Below are positions 30,177 to 39,421 of a stretch of 64,000 bases of DNA, piece by piece; position 1 is the first letter of the stretch; every line of letters begins with the position of its first letter. Origin of the DNA: Muribaculaceae bacterium. GTDB taxonomy: Bacteria > Bacteroidota > Bacteroidia > Bacteroidales > Muribaculaceae. The notes under the pieces were generated by a model. That model did no database searches. It was not told the origin of the DNA and worked only from the letters and a program-made list of their open reading frames with translations. The translations under genes were made by a program, and so were the position numbers. Location of the stretch: positions 1-64,000 of the forward strand of contig JAFLTR010000006.1 in the NCBI GenBank assembly GCA_022509205.1. The letters are read 5' to 3'.

Positions 30177-33100
30177 TTAGAAAGTTATGTTAAGACCAAA
30201 AGTGACACTTCTTACGAAAGGATAACGAGAGGCTGCAGTCACAGTGCGTTTGGCTTCCGGATCCCAGCCGTCGTGGATCCTGCTCCATTCCCAAAGGTCT
30301 GTGCCGGTGACATAGACTCTCACCTGAGAGATGATTGTCTTCTTTAAAATAGATGTCGGGAGCGAGTAGCCCAATGTGACATTTTTTAGCCTGATATATG
30401 AGCCGTCACTCACAGACCATGATGAGCACTGATAGTTGTATGCGTTGATATCATTCTGGTTTGTCAAAGTGGGATAGAATCCGTCGGGATTTTCCGGACT
30501 CCATACATTACCGATCCATTGGTTGGAAGAATTTTGATAGACTGCTCGCATCGGGCAAGCCCATGGGTCGTAGCCACCTCCGCTTTCACTTCTCCATACC
30601 GTGCGCTTGGCTGCTCCCTGGAATGAGAAGTTAAGGTCGAAATTGTTCCAACTGACTCCTCCACCGAATGAAAATTGGATTTTCGGATCATCTGTGCCGA
30701 GGTAGACAAGGTCGTTTTCATCGAGCACACCGTCTCCATTTACATCCTCAAACATATTGTCTCCGACGCGAATGAGGTTTAAGACACCGTTCATGGAATA
30801 TTTATCTCTGTAACGGTCTTTGTAAAGTTCGAGCTGCTCCTCATTCTGAACCTTTCCGGCATACCTGAGACCGAATACCGAATTAAGAGGATATCCTTCT
30901 CGGTCGCTCCTTACACCGGCCTGGATCACACCGTCGCCACCATTGTCAAGGAGTTTATTATCTGCGTAGGTGAAAGTGCCTGTAATATTATAGTTCACCT
31001 TTCCTATCCGGTCGTTCCATGTGATCTGGCCCTCATAACCCCATGCCTTAAATTTACCATAGTTGGCCGTTGGAGCCCTGTCGCCAAGGATACCCGGATA
31101 TGTCACGTCGATAAGCATATTGCCTGTGCGTTTCCAGAAAGCTTCTACTGTAGCGGAAAGACGGTTCTGTAGGAAAATAAAATCTGCACCGATGTTATAG
31201 TTGTGCACCCTCTCCCAGGTTCTATCGGTGCTTGCAAGTTTCCCGTTTGTGTCAAGATAAGAGAGAAGCGAATTACCTACAAGCACACCGTCGCCTTGGT
31301 GGAAGTTATAAAGCACTACTCCCGAATATCTGTCGATACCGTTCTGGTTACCTACATTACCATAAGAAAGACGCAATTTGAATTCATCCCACCATTCGCG
31401 AGTGGCTTCCATGAATTTCTCTTGGGTGATACGCCATCCGGCTGAGGCACCCCAGAAAAATGCCCATCTGTTCTTGGCCTGGAATTTAGAGCTGCCGTCA
31501 TAACGTGCCTGAGCTTCGAAGAGATATTTGCTGTCGTAGTTATAGTTTGCTCTACCATACCATGATAGTATAGCTTCGTCCCATTTAGATACATTTGACA
31601 AAGAAACGGTTCCCGAGCCATTGATCACGTCGAGTTCAGGCTGAATATCCAGTGCTTCTGTGGCGGTATAATCATAATCCTTATAGTTATACTGCACACC
31701 GGCCATCAATTTCACATCATGAAGATTGCGGAAAGTATGGTTCCAGTCCAAGAATGCCTGCACTGAATAGAAATTTGTGCGCGATGACGATTTGGTATAG
31801 GAAGTCTTGCTCTGTTCGGGGGATTGAAGCACTACATCCGTGCCTGCGTAGTTATAAAAATCTATCTGCTTAGTCTTAACATCGCGAGAAGCATTCGATG
31901 TGTTGTAACCTAAAGTTACATTTGCGTTGAAACCGGGAAGAATATTATAGACAAAGGCTTCGGAAATATTGATGGCACTCACCTTCAGAAAGTTTTCTCC
32001 ACCCAGTTCGGCCACCCAGTTGGGCGTGGTCCATGTGCCCCATCCGTAAGGTTTTCCATCTATCGTGGAGGCCGGCAATCCGGGTTGAGCCTGTGAAGCA
32101 TTAAGTGCTTGTCCTATCTGTGAAGGGGCCACTTGATCCTGACGGTTGTAGGCTATCACAGATGTCAGATGAAGTTTTTCCGTCAAATCAAATGTATTGC
32201 TGAGACGAAGATTGTAGCGTTTGTTGTCGTTCTTACCCCATCGGAGATTGGATCCGTCATACATGAACCCTGCCGAGAGACGGAAAGTGGCACCTTGTTT
32301 ACCTCCGGATATCGACAGTTCATGGGAAGTAGAAACTGCGTCACCCCACATGATGTCGTTCCAGTTGTTGTCGAAAAACACAAAATCGGCCACATCCGTA
32401 AATCCGGATCCGTTATATGGGTTGGGAGTATGGTTAAGGTCAATATATTGGTTTCTGTATTTCTGAGCTAAACGGGCATAGCGGATCCATGTGTCGTCTT
32501 CGCCGTAGCCGTCGTTGGTGCGTGCTTGGATCACAGCGTCGCTCCATTCGTCAAGGGTCATAAGATTGGCCTTAAGTCCGGGATGTTTGGTAGTCACCGA
32601 ACCGTCGTAGGTTACTTTCAATTGAGTGTCTTTTGCTTTCTTGGTAGTCACCAGAACCACACCGCCTGCAGCCTTCGATCCGTAGATAGAAGCGGCCGCA
32701 TCCTTTAGGAAGTTGATGGATTCGATATCAGCCGGAGAGATCAGACGGAGGTCGTTGACACTTTCATATTCCACACCGTCAATAATAACAAGAGGCTCGG
32801 ATGAATTTTTGGAAACTGCACCACGCAAGGACATTGACCAAGATTCGTCACCGGGAGCTGAAGAACCGCGGGTAATGATCACACCGGGCACTTGCCCCTG
32901 AAGTGCCTGTACCGGACTGGAAAGGTTTCCTTTCTCCTGGAGTGCCTTTTCTCCCACCGCGGTGACAGCACCGGTCATGGTTGCCTTCTTCTGAGTACCA
33001 TATCCCACTACTACCACCTCTTCAAGAGTTTCGTTGTCCTCTTTCATAGTGACGTTAATAGTAGAGCCTTCCACCTTAATTTCCATATTGTTGTAACCTA

Positions 33101-33392
33101 CGTAACGGAAAACCAGGATGGAACCCATTTCAGCTTTAATCGAGTAATGACCGTCGATATCTGTAACAGTACCAACGCTTGTACCTTTCACCATCACGGT
33201 AGCTCCTATAAGAGGTTCCCCGGCGGCATCAACCACCTCTCCGGAAACCGTTACGGCACCTGCAGATCCTGCCGATGTCTGAGCCACAATTTTCAGAGGA
33301 GCGATCAATGATATGGTCGTCACTATCAGGCAACATAGCAACAACCTCTTCCGGAGCGATTTTTCAAAAAATCTTTTGTTCATGTATATCAT
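30177..33392 (-). CDS. SusC/RagA family TonB-linked outer membrane protein
   Basis: VSGEVVDAAGEPLIGATVMVKGTSVGTVTDIDGHYSI, ETLEEVVVVGYGTQKKATMTGAV, GVVLVTTKK; 1071 aa; no STN domain between signal peptide and CarboxypepD_reg-like domain. Confidence 0.97.
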   Translation of the reverse strand: MIYMNKRFFEKSLRKRLLLCCLIVTTISLIAPLKIVAQTSAGSAGAVTVSGEVVDAAGEPLIGATVMVKGTSVGTVTDIDGHYSIKAEMGSILVFRYVGYNNMEIKVEGSTINVTMKEDNETLEEVVVVGYGTQKKATMTGAVTAVGEKALQEKGNLSSPVQALQGQVPGVIITRGSSAPGDESWSMSLRGAVSKNSSEPLVIIDGVEYESVNDLRLISPADIESINFLKDAAASIYGSKAAGGVVLVTTKKAKDTQLKVTYDGSVTTKHPGLKANLMTLDEWSDAVIQARTNDGYGEDDTWIRYARLAQKYRNQYIDLNHTPNPYNGSGFTDVADFVFFDNNWNDIMWGDAVSTSHELSISGGKQGATFRLSAGFMYDGSNLRWGKNDNKRYNLRLSNTFDLTEKLHLTSVIAYNRQDQVAPSQIGQALNASQAQPGLPASTIDGKPYGWGTWTTPNWVAELGGENFLKVSAINISEAFVYNILPGFNANVTLGYNTSNASRDVKTKQIDFYNYAGTDVVLQSPEQSKTSYTKSSSRTNFYSVQAFLDWNHTFRNLHDVKLMAGVQYNYKDYDYTATEALDIQPELDVINGSGTVSLSNVSKWDEAILSWYGRANYNYDSKYLFEAQARYDGSSKFQAKNRWAFFWGASAGWRITQEKFMEATREWWDEFKLRLSYGNVGNQNGIDRYSGVVLYNFHQGDGVLVGNSLLSYLDTNGKLASTDRTWERVHNYNIGADFIFLQNRLSATVEAFWKRTGNMLIDVTYPGILGDRAPTANYGKFKAWGYEGQITWNDRIGKVNYNITGTFTYADNKLLDNGGDGVIQAGVRSDREGYPLNSVFGLRYAGKVQNEEQLELYKDRYRDKYSMNGVLNLIRVGDNMFEDVNGDGVLDENDLVYLGTDDPKIQFSFGGGVSWNNFDLNFSFQGAAKRTVWRSESGGGYDPWACPMRAVYQNSSNQWIGNVWSPENPDGFYPTLTNQNDINAYNYQCSSWSVSDGSYIRLKNVTLGYSLPTSILKKTIISQVRVYVTGTDLWEWSRIHDGWDPEAKRTVTAASRYPFVRSVTFGLNITF

Positions 33393-33446
33393 CGATTTTA
33401 AGTATTATGCGTTTATTCAATTTTGTTATACCCATTGCTGTTAACG

Positions 33447-33965
33447 TCACGCAATGGCAGAAATATAATTCCTCACATCGTGACGACCCATCCTCAGATG
33501 ATTTTCCACCGTTCTGAAAGAAAGGGAAAGACGCTCTGCGATCTCAGCCACATTGAGATCTTCAAAACGGCTCATGGTATATATTATGCGACGCTGTTTA
33601 GGCAAGGTTGAAACTTTCCGGAGTTCCATTTCTGCAATCTGTCTTGCCGACACTTCTGCGTCGGGCGTTGAGGTTGCTGCATATTCGTTGGCATACTGCA
33701 ATTCCTCTGAAGCTCCTTTCCTTATATAAAGGGCTCTCAGATAGTCGTTGATAAGATTGGTTGCAACCCTGAAGATATAGCTTCGGGCTGTATCGGGGGA
33801 GAGTTCCACTTCTGATTCAAGGATGCGCAACCATACATCCTGGGCTAGATTCTCAGCATCCTCGTGATTGTTGATCCTTGAAGATATATAGTTGAGGATT
33901 CTTTCTGAATATTGCCTGAAGAGAGAGTCAACTACATCGAAACGGTTGTGGCTTTCGTTTTTCAT
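33447..33965 (-). CDS. RNA polymerase ECF-type sigma factor (PUL-associated)
   Basis: HEDAENLAQDVWLRILESEVELSPDTARSYIFRVATNLINDYLR; LPKQRRIIYTMSRFEDLNVAEIAERLSLSFRTVENHLRMGRHDVRNYI. Confidence 0.94.
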   Translation of the reverse strand: MKNESHNRFDVVDSLFRQYSERILNYISSRINNHEDAENLAQDVWLRILESEVELSPDTARSYIFRVATNLINDYLRALYIRKGASEELQYANEYAATSTPDAEVSARQIAEMELRKVSTLPKQRRIIYTMSRFEDLNVAEIAERLSLSFRTVENHLRMGRHDVRNYISAIA

Positions 33966-34340
33966 GTTTGGTATTCGGTTAAAAATTTGCCTTTCAATTT
34001 ATCCCGGCTTTCAGCCGTGTGAAAATTTTCTACAAACAAAATTATAAAGCTGCCTGTCAAATCAAAAATATTTTTCCTTTGATTTGGTATCTTTCTATAA
34101 ATTAGGACAAGTCTCTTTCTTACTAGCTATAAATCAAATGTTTAAGAAATTGAGATTTATAGTATCATAAAAATTTGAGACTAAATAATTTAAATTTAAC
34201 AATTATTTTCCCAAAACACCGGGAAGCTGAAAAAGAGTCAATAGAAAAATTTCTTGGACAAAAGATGATGAGAATCCAATTATAAGATTGTAGAAGGAGG
34301 TTATGTTACTGAGAAGATTTGTTGAATCTTTACCTAATTT

Positions 34341-34472
34341 CATAAAAAATATTTTCAGGACTGGCAGGCTAATCAAGAAAGAAAAGACGATGAGGGGTAT
34401 GACCTAATGGATAATTTCGCCAAACAAATCAATGATTCTAATGCTATCGGATTCGGCATAAAGAAGAAATAA
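34341..34472 (+). pseudogene. Orphan coding-like C-terminal fragment, unidentified
   Basis: Open frame without start: HKKYFQDWQANQERKDDEGYDLMDNFAKQINDSNAIGFGIKKK*; preceded in frame by two stops and VEGGYVTEKIC-like residues. Confidence 0.4.
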
Positions 34473-34962
34473 AGTTATCATTAATTCTATCAAAAACCAA
34501 AAACCTTATCGAAGTCAATAATAAATGCGTACTTCTTAGAAATCAAAGGAAAATTTATCCTAATTCATAACATCTTATAATATCCAAAAACTTCAAGGGT
34601 TGGTTAAAATTCCTTTTTTACGACTGTCCAAAATACAGTTTATCAAAGCCAAATCGAAGAAAATTCTTAAACGATTTAGGAAGAATTATCCGACTTTTAA
34701 TCTCGGTAATAGTGATTATTCTCCTCTTTCTTCTCTCTAACGATAACTAACATTTGAGAAAGAAAATTACTGACATGCAACATTCCGACCAATTATTTAA
34801 ATTATTCCCAAAGGAATAAAAGGAATCTAAAATAGGTAGAAGTTTAGGAATCAAATGATAGTAATACCAAATTTTGAAAACAAAAGTATCGATTTAAAAT
34901 TATTATATATTTCTACCATATTTATCATTATTTTCCTACAGCTTTTCAAACTTCCTTTTTGT

Positions 34963-34993
34963 TTTGTAGTGTAAAACCTTTTTATTACCTTCG
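34963..34993 (+). promoter_or_regulatory. Bacteroidetes-type promoter TTTG-N19-TACCTTCG
   Basis: TTTG 34963-34966, TACCTTCG 34986-34993, 19 bp spacing, 25 bp upstream of the start at 35018. Confidence 0.65.
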
Positions 34994-35017
34994 CGGCATT
35001 TAACTTAAAATTGAACC

Positions 35018-35782
35018 ATGGGAAGACTGACTTTTGAACAATTCGAAGAAATGAGATTGCGTGAGTTGAAAAAATATTGTGAAGACAACAATTTGGATTT
35101 CGAACAAATAAGACCACTGACGATTATGAAAGAGAATCTTGATTTATCGGCTTCTCAAATTAATCTAAATTACCCATCCAAAGATGGCATTGAACTTGAA
35201 GCATTTGCTGAAAATCTTGTGACAAGTCTTATGGAAAATTTCGTGATAATTAAAGGAGATAGTTATTATGAGATCACGGATGCCGAGTTCTATTTCTTTG
35301 CCCCATATCATCAAGATATAACCGTTTATGATAGAGAGTTGGGACCGGGACGTTTCTTTTTCCATGACAGTGGTTTTGATATATCCTTTAAAAGCCATGT
35401 CACTTGGACAGATAAGAGGAAGAAGATAATTGACAGGGATAATAGTATATTCGGAGGTATTCTCGTTAGTGCTCTAATAAAGAAAGATCTAAAAGGGGAG
35501 AAAACTATTATCCAAGGTCCTAAACTATGTATGTGGGAGTTATGGGATTCTTTTAATGCTTTTGAACGTGTATCTGCGGAATATCCTGTTTTATTTTATA
35601 AACCCCTTGGAAATCTAAAAATTGAAGTTCTCCCTCGGCATTTTCCCATTAGAGATAAAGAGAGTAAGTTGAAGAGCCTCAACAAAAAGTTTAATGGACA
35701 AGAAAATACATGGGAAGATCTTAAGCATTTTCTTGACCTCAAATATCGTTTCCGGAGAACTGACCTCAATTCTTTGAAATAA
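35018..35782 (+). CDS. Uncharacterised protein with possible remote similarity to Mpg/AAG 3-methyladenine DNA glycosylase fold
   Basis: 254 aa ORF with good promoter; motif order ITDAEFYFF ... GRFFFHDSGFDISF ... GGILVSALI ... IQGPKLCMWEL resembles Mpg ETEAY ... YVYxxYG ... GAVLIRAL ... GPGKLC. Similarity is by eye only. Confidence 0.55.
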   Translation: MGRLTFEQFEEMRLRELKKYCEDNNLDFEQIRPLTIMKENLDLSASQINLNYPSKDGIELEAFAENLVTSLMENFVIIKGDSYYEITDAEFYFFAPYHQDITVYDRELGPGRFFFHDSGFDISFKSHVTWTDKRKKIIDRDNSIFGGILVSALIKKDLKGEKTIIQGPKLCMWELWDSFNAFERVSAEYPVLFYKPLGNLKIEVLPRHFPIRDKESKLKSLNKKFNGQENTWEDLKHFLDLKYRFRRTDLNSLK

Positions 35783-35783
35783 T

Positions 35784-36656
35784 ATGGAGATAGCTGACAA
35801 AATGTTGGTTGTTGGTTTTACGGATTATCTTGCTCGTAACAACCGAATGTTGGTAAGAGGGCTAAAAAGCCTGCTGTTGAGATATAAGACCCATTACGTG
35901 GTTATTAAGGACGCCTATGACAGATGGGCCAGAGATTTTATGCCTTTTCAGAGAAACGACGGAAAATTTATAGTTTATAAGTATGCTCCTGATTATCTCA
36001 ATGGTAAGGAGCGATATATTACTGATGTAGATGATGTTACAATCTTATGGCATGGAGGAAAATCCTTAGGAGGAATTAATGATTATCTTGGTCCCGATCT
36101 GATTCATACCGATCTAAAGATTGATGGAGGCAACCTTATTTCTTGTGTTGATAAAAACGGGAAGAATTATATAATTATGACTGACAAAGTCTTTCTTGAA
36201 AATGGGTCTCTTAAAGAAGATGATGTTATAGAGGAGTTAAAGACTAAATTCAAGTCTGATTTCATCTTTTTACCATGGGATAGAAGAGAACCCTTCGGGC
36301 ATACCGACGGGATGGTGAGATCCATAGGCGACGGCAAACTATTGATTGGGAACTTCAAGGAAGACAATCCCTTTTTATATGAAACTATAATGAGCAAGTT
36401 AACTCCTCTTTTTGATGTCTATGAATTGAGTTTCGGGAAAAATGTCAGTGAAAATAGCTGGTGTCATATAAATTACTTGCCATTAGATGATGCAATTATT
36501 GTACCCGGCATTGGAGAGAATTCCGATATAATTGCTTGTGAACAAATAGAAGCATTCACAGGGAAAAGATGCGAAATTCTTCCAATGGGAAATATTGTAG
36601 ACTGGGGAGGAGCCTTAAATTGCATTACATGGGATTTCAAACTGCCTCAAAACTAA
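35784..36656 (+). CDS. Guanidino-group-modifying enzyme superfamily protein (agmatine deiminase / peptidylarginine deiminase-like)
   Basis: DAYDRWARDFMPFQ, LKIDGGNLIS, PFGHTDGMVRSIGDGKLLIG, DWGGALNCITWDF: the D/H/C motif series of agmatine/PAD deiminases in the correct order; 1 bp after the upstream stop. Confidence 0.8.
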   Translation: MEIADKMLVVGFTDYLARNNRMLVRGLKSLLLRYKTHYVVIKDAYDRWARDFMPFQRNDGKFIVYKYAPDYLNGKERYITDVDDVTILWHGGKSLGGINDYLGPDLIHTDLKIDGGNLISCVDKNGKNYIIMTDKVFLENGSLKEDDVIEELKTKFKSDFIFLPWDRREPFGHTDGMVRSIGDGKLLIGNFKEDNPFLYETIMSKLTPLFDVYELSFGKNVSENSWCHINYLPLDDAIIVPGIGENSDIIACEQIEAFTGKRCEILPMGNIVDWGGALNCITWDFKLPQN

Positions 36657-36659
36657 TTG

Positions 36660-36708
36660 AAAGTTGAGGGTCTAAAATATATAAGATGGACCCTCAACTT
36701 TTTTTTCA
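36660..36708. terminator. Perfect bidirectional intrinsic terminator between convergent operons
   Basis: AAAGTTGAGGGTC (36660-36672) / GACCCTCAACTTT (36689-36701), 13-bp perfect stem followed by T-run. Confidence 0.88.
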
Positions 36709-36732
36709 TTGAATTTTATGTCAATTTAATTG

Positions 36733-37671
36733 TCAATTATTATTATATCCGTGTTCTAACGAAAGCATTTTCCTTTTCCAAAGGTTTTCTCTTTCCACAG
36801 CCTCTTGTTGGGTAATATTTGATTTTAATGTTTCTAAAATCGTCCATTGAAAATTTTTTATGTGGTATTGAGAATCTTTTTTTATTAACTTTTCCAATTC
36901 AACATTTCCTCCATGACCATCTTTACCATATTGAGACCATCTTTGAAATATTCTCTCTTTTCCAGATGTAGAGCCAACATACACCTTACCATTACTTTTG
37001 TCCGTTATAAGGTAAATACAATTTATAGCCTTGAGTACTTTAATCCAATCTTGATCTTTAAGAACTTTATTCAATTGCACAAAATCTAAGATAATATCCT
37101 CATAATTTCTGAAAACTGGTGTTCCATCTGATTTTGTTAGCCCTTCTTCTATTCTGAGTACTTGTCTTTCTTTATTATAATAAAGATACCAATTCAGTGG
37201 ACTTTTAGACCAATCGATTATAACTTTTTCTTCAAGAAATTGAAATTCAGACAAATGTCGCAGATCAAGTATTTCTTCCTCTTGTTTATGTGGACTTTGT
37301 TTACGACCCATTATTTCATAAATACCCAGGAACCGACTGGTAGACTCCTTTTCTCCTAAAAAAACAACCCAATATTTTATTTTATCAAACCTACCTTTCT
37401 TCTGTTCGCTTTGATATTTTTCGAATAAATCCCTTCGATAAATATAAAGTTCATAGATGTTTGAAATTCCTGGTGGCACAGGTTTCCCATCTATTAATAT
37501 TTCTTCTTTGCCTTTATTGCCCTTTTTAAGGTTTTTATCATTTTTTTTGGCTCTTTCTATTGTATAAGCATGTCTCACTAATTGAATATTCGACCAATGA
37601 GTATTATCAAAGTCTTTATTTCGTCCTTTGAGCAATGCCTGTAAGGTGATAATTGAATTTAGATTCTCCAT
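36733..37671 (-). CDS. GIY-YIG nuclease-domain protein with uncharacterised N-terminal region
   Basis: C-terminus INCIYLITDKSNGKVYVGSTSGKERIFQRWSQYGKDGHGGNVELEKLIKK ... QEAVERENLWKRKM matches GIY-YIG; about 200-aa N-terminal region unassigned. Confidence 0.82.
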   Translation of the reverse strand: MENLNSIITLQALLKGRNKDFDNTHWSNIQLVRHAYTIERAKKNDKNLKKGNKGKEEILIDGKPVPPGISNIYELYIYRRDLFEKYQSEQKKGRFDKIKYWVVFLGEKESTSRFLGIYEIMGRKQSPHKQEEEILDLRHLSEFQFLEEKVIIDWSKSPLNWYLYYNKERQVLRIEEGLTKSDGTPVFRNYEDIILDFVQLNKVLKDQDWIKVLKAINCIYLITDKSNGKVYVGSTSGKERIFQRWSQYGKDGHGGNVELEKLIKKDSQYHIKNFQWTILETLKSNITQQEAVERENLWKRKMLSLEHGYNNN

Positions 37672-37673
37672 TT

Positions 37674-39086
37674 TTATGAAAGACTTACGTTAGTATAGTT
37701 AGTGTATCCTCTGTAATCGTCAAATCGTGCGTTGAAATTCATTCCGTTCAATTCGAAATCGCCTATCTCTAAAGCTATGGCATCATCTTCATTGGTATAA
37801 GTATCATGTAAGGCGGCATAAAATTTTATACCATCAACTATCGTTACCAAAAGATAATTATGTGTCGTATACATAACCTTTCTTTGGTTGGGATCATCGG
37901 GATCCACATACCACGATTTGATTCTTCCAATTTTAGTCATATCTGTTTTATTTAAAGAAGTTTCCTTATTTTTTTTGCAATCACCTTCTTCTATGAAAGA
38001 TGGTGTATGAGAAGCCAAGATCATTTTTTCTTCCTGAGAGATATCTCCGGGAAATCCACCTTGAAAACTATGGCAAAACATTGCCACATCAACAGGCTTA
38101 TTCCTGTGTAAATTGTAAAAGACAGTTCCAACTCGAGTCATTTTCCCTGCGTCTTCCGGGAAAAGGCAATGATTATCCAAAACAAATGCGTATCGTGCTT
38201 TCATATCATTTATAGGATCATTCCAACCAAAAGGTCCTATAGCCAAAAAAGTATCTCTATGGCCTAATTCTAATACATCTCCTGTAAATATAGCATCTCC
38301 ATAGGAATCTCTATAATGAGTCCGTACCCCGGCAAAAAGTACTTTTCTTAAACCTTGTTTCCTTTTTATCTCGAAGCCAAAAAACAACATCCTCAAAATA
38401 TCTGTGATGTAGTAATCGCTATCTTTCTCGTCTGTAAAAATATATAGGTCGCCATTATTTAACATAAAGCAGTCTCCAAAATCAGCAAATCCAAACCTTT
38501 CTTCTTCCGAGAGTATATATCTTATATTAATCTTGGGAAGATTACTTTTATCTCCCCTTGAAATTTCATCTTTATATTTTCTTGAAAGATAGACCAAGTC
38601 ATTTTCTCTGACTGCATTTAAATAATAATAGTCATAATCATCGGCTTTATCACCAAACAACTCTTTGAATGTATCTTCATCTTGAAGTATTAACTCAACC
38701 CATTTTCTTGGTAGCGAGACATTGTTCAATTTTATGGCTTCCTTGAATAAGTCAGACATATCGCCGTCATAAAATCCGGCTATTCCACATCCTATTCTGG
38801 TTACAAGGAAATGTTTCTGTGGATATCTCTTTGCATAACTTATAAATTTATCCACATAAGGTTTAACATCCTTCAATTCACCGTGCATGGTTGGAATTGC
38901 ATAGCATTTTCCTGTCATACCATCACCTTCACCCAATTTTGCACCAAATTTTCTATAGGCATATTTTGCAGCTCCTCCTTCATGATGTCCCTGAAGATTG
39001 CTGCCAAATACTAAGATTTCATCTTGATTTAAATGTGAGATGAAATCGGGGGATATTCTGAGACTTTTCATTCTTTCTCTTCCCAT
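37674..39086 (-). CDS. Protein with N-terminal A1S_2505-like (phage-type, macro-like) domain and uncharacterised C-terminus
   Basis: DEILVFGSNLQGHHEGGAAKYAYRKFGAKLGEGDGMTGKCYAIPTM ... YVDKFISYAKRYPQKHFLVTRIGCGIAGF is characteristic of the A1S_2505/phage protein family; 2-bp gap to the GIY-YIG gene. Confidence 0.7.
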   Translation of the reverse strand: MGRERMKSLRISPDFISHLNQDEILVFGSNLQGHHEGGAAKYAYRKFGAKLGEGDGMTGKCYAIPTMHGELKDVKPYVDKFISYAKRYPQKHFLVTRIGCGIAGFYDGDMSDLFKEAIKLNNVSLPRKWVELILQDEDTFKELFGDKADDYDYYYLNAVRENDLVYLSRKYKDEISRGDKSNLPKINIRYILSEEERFGFADFGDCFMLNNGDLYIFTDEKDSDYYITDILRMLFFGFEIKRKQGLRKVLFAGVRTHYRDSYGDAIFTGDVLELGHRDTFLAIGPFGWNDPINDMKARYAFVLDNHCLFPEDAGKMTRVGTVFYNLHRNKPVDVAMFCHSFQGGFPGDISQEEKMILASHTPSFIEEGDCKKNKETSLNKTDMTKIGRIKSWYVDPDDPNQRKVMYTTHNYLLVTIVDGIKFYAALHDTYTNEDDAIALEIGDFELNGMNFNARFDDYRGYTNYTNVSLS

Positions 39087-39285
39087 GGCTACTTAAAAAT
39101 TAGATTTTTATAGTGCAAAAATAAATTATTGATGTATCAAAAACCGATACAACTTATCTTTACTTAATTGATTTCACAAAAAAGCAATTGTAGTATAACG
39201 TAAAAATGGAGTTTGTTATATAATTATTTCTTTCCCTTACATTCATATCTTAGATAATATCAAAAAGAAAAGTTATTCTTACATT

Positions 39286-39321
39286 TGCTTGTTGAATCTG
39301 CATATTCATAAATAAAGTTAA
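39286..39321. repeat. 36-bp direct repeat, copy 1
   Basis: TGCTTGTTGAATCTGCATATTCATAAATAAAGTTAA, identical to 39881-39916. Confidence 0.95.
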
Positions 39322-39421
39322 ACACGTTAAATCTTACCTTCTTTTATCGGCAAATTTGTCCTAAAATCACTTTTCTACCGTTTTAATTATATCTATTTAA
39401 CAATCAAATAGATGCATATTC

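Noticed and set aside
34760-34860. IS transposase N-terminus (MQHSDQLFKLFPKE)
   Set aside because: Only 14 residues before a stop, no inverted repeats or target-site duplication found; too weak to call a mobile element.
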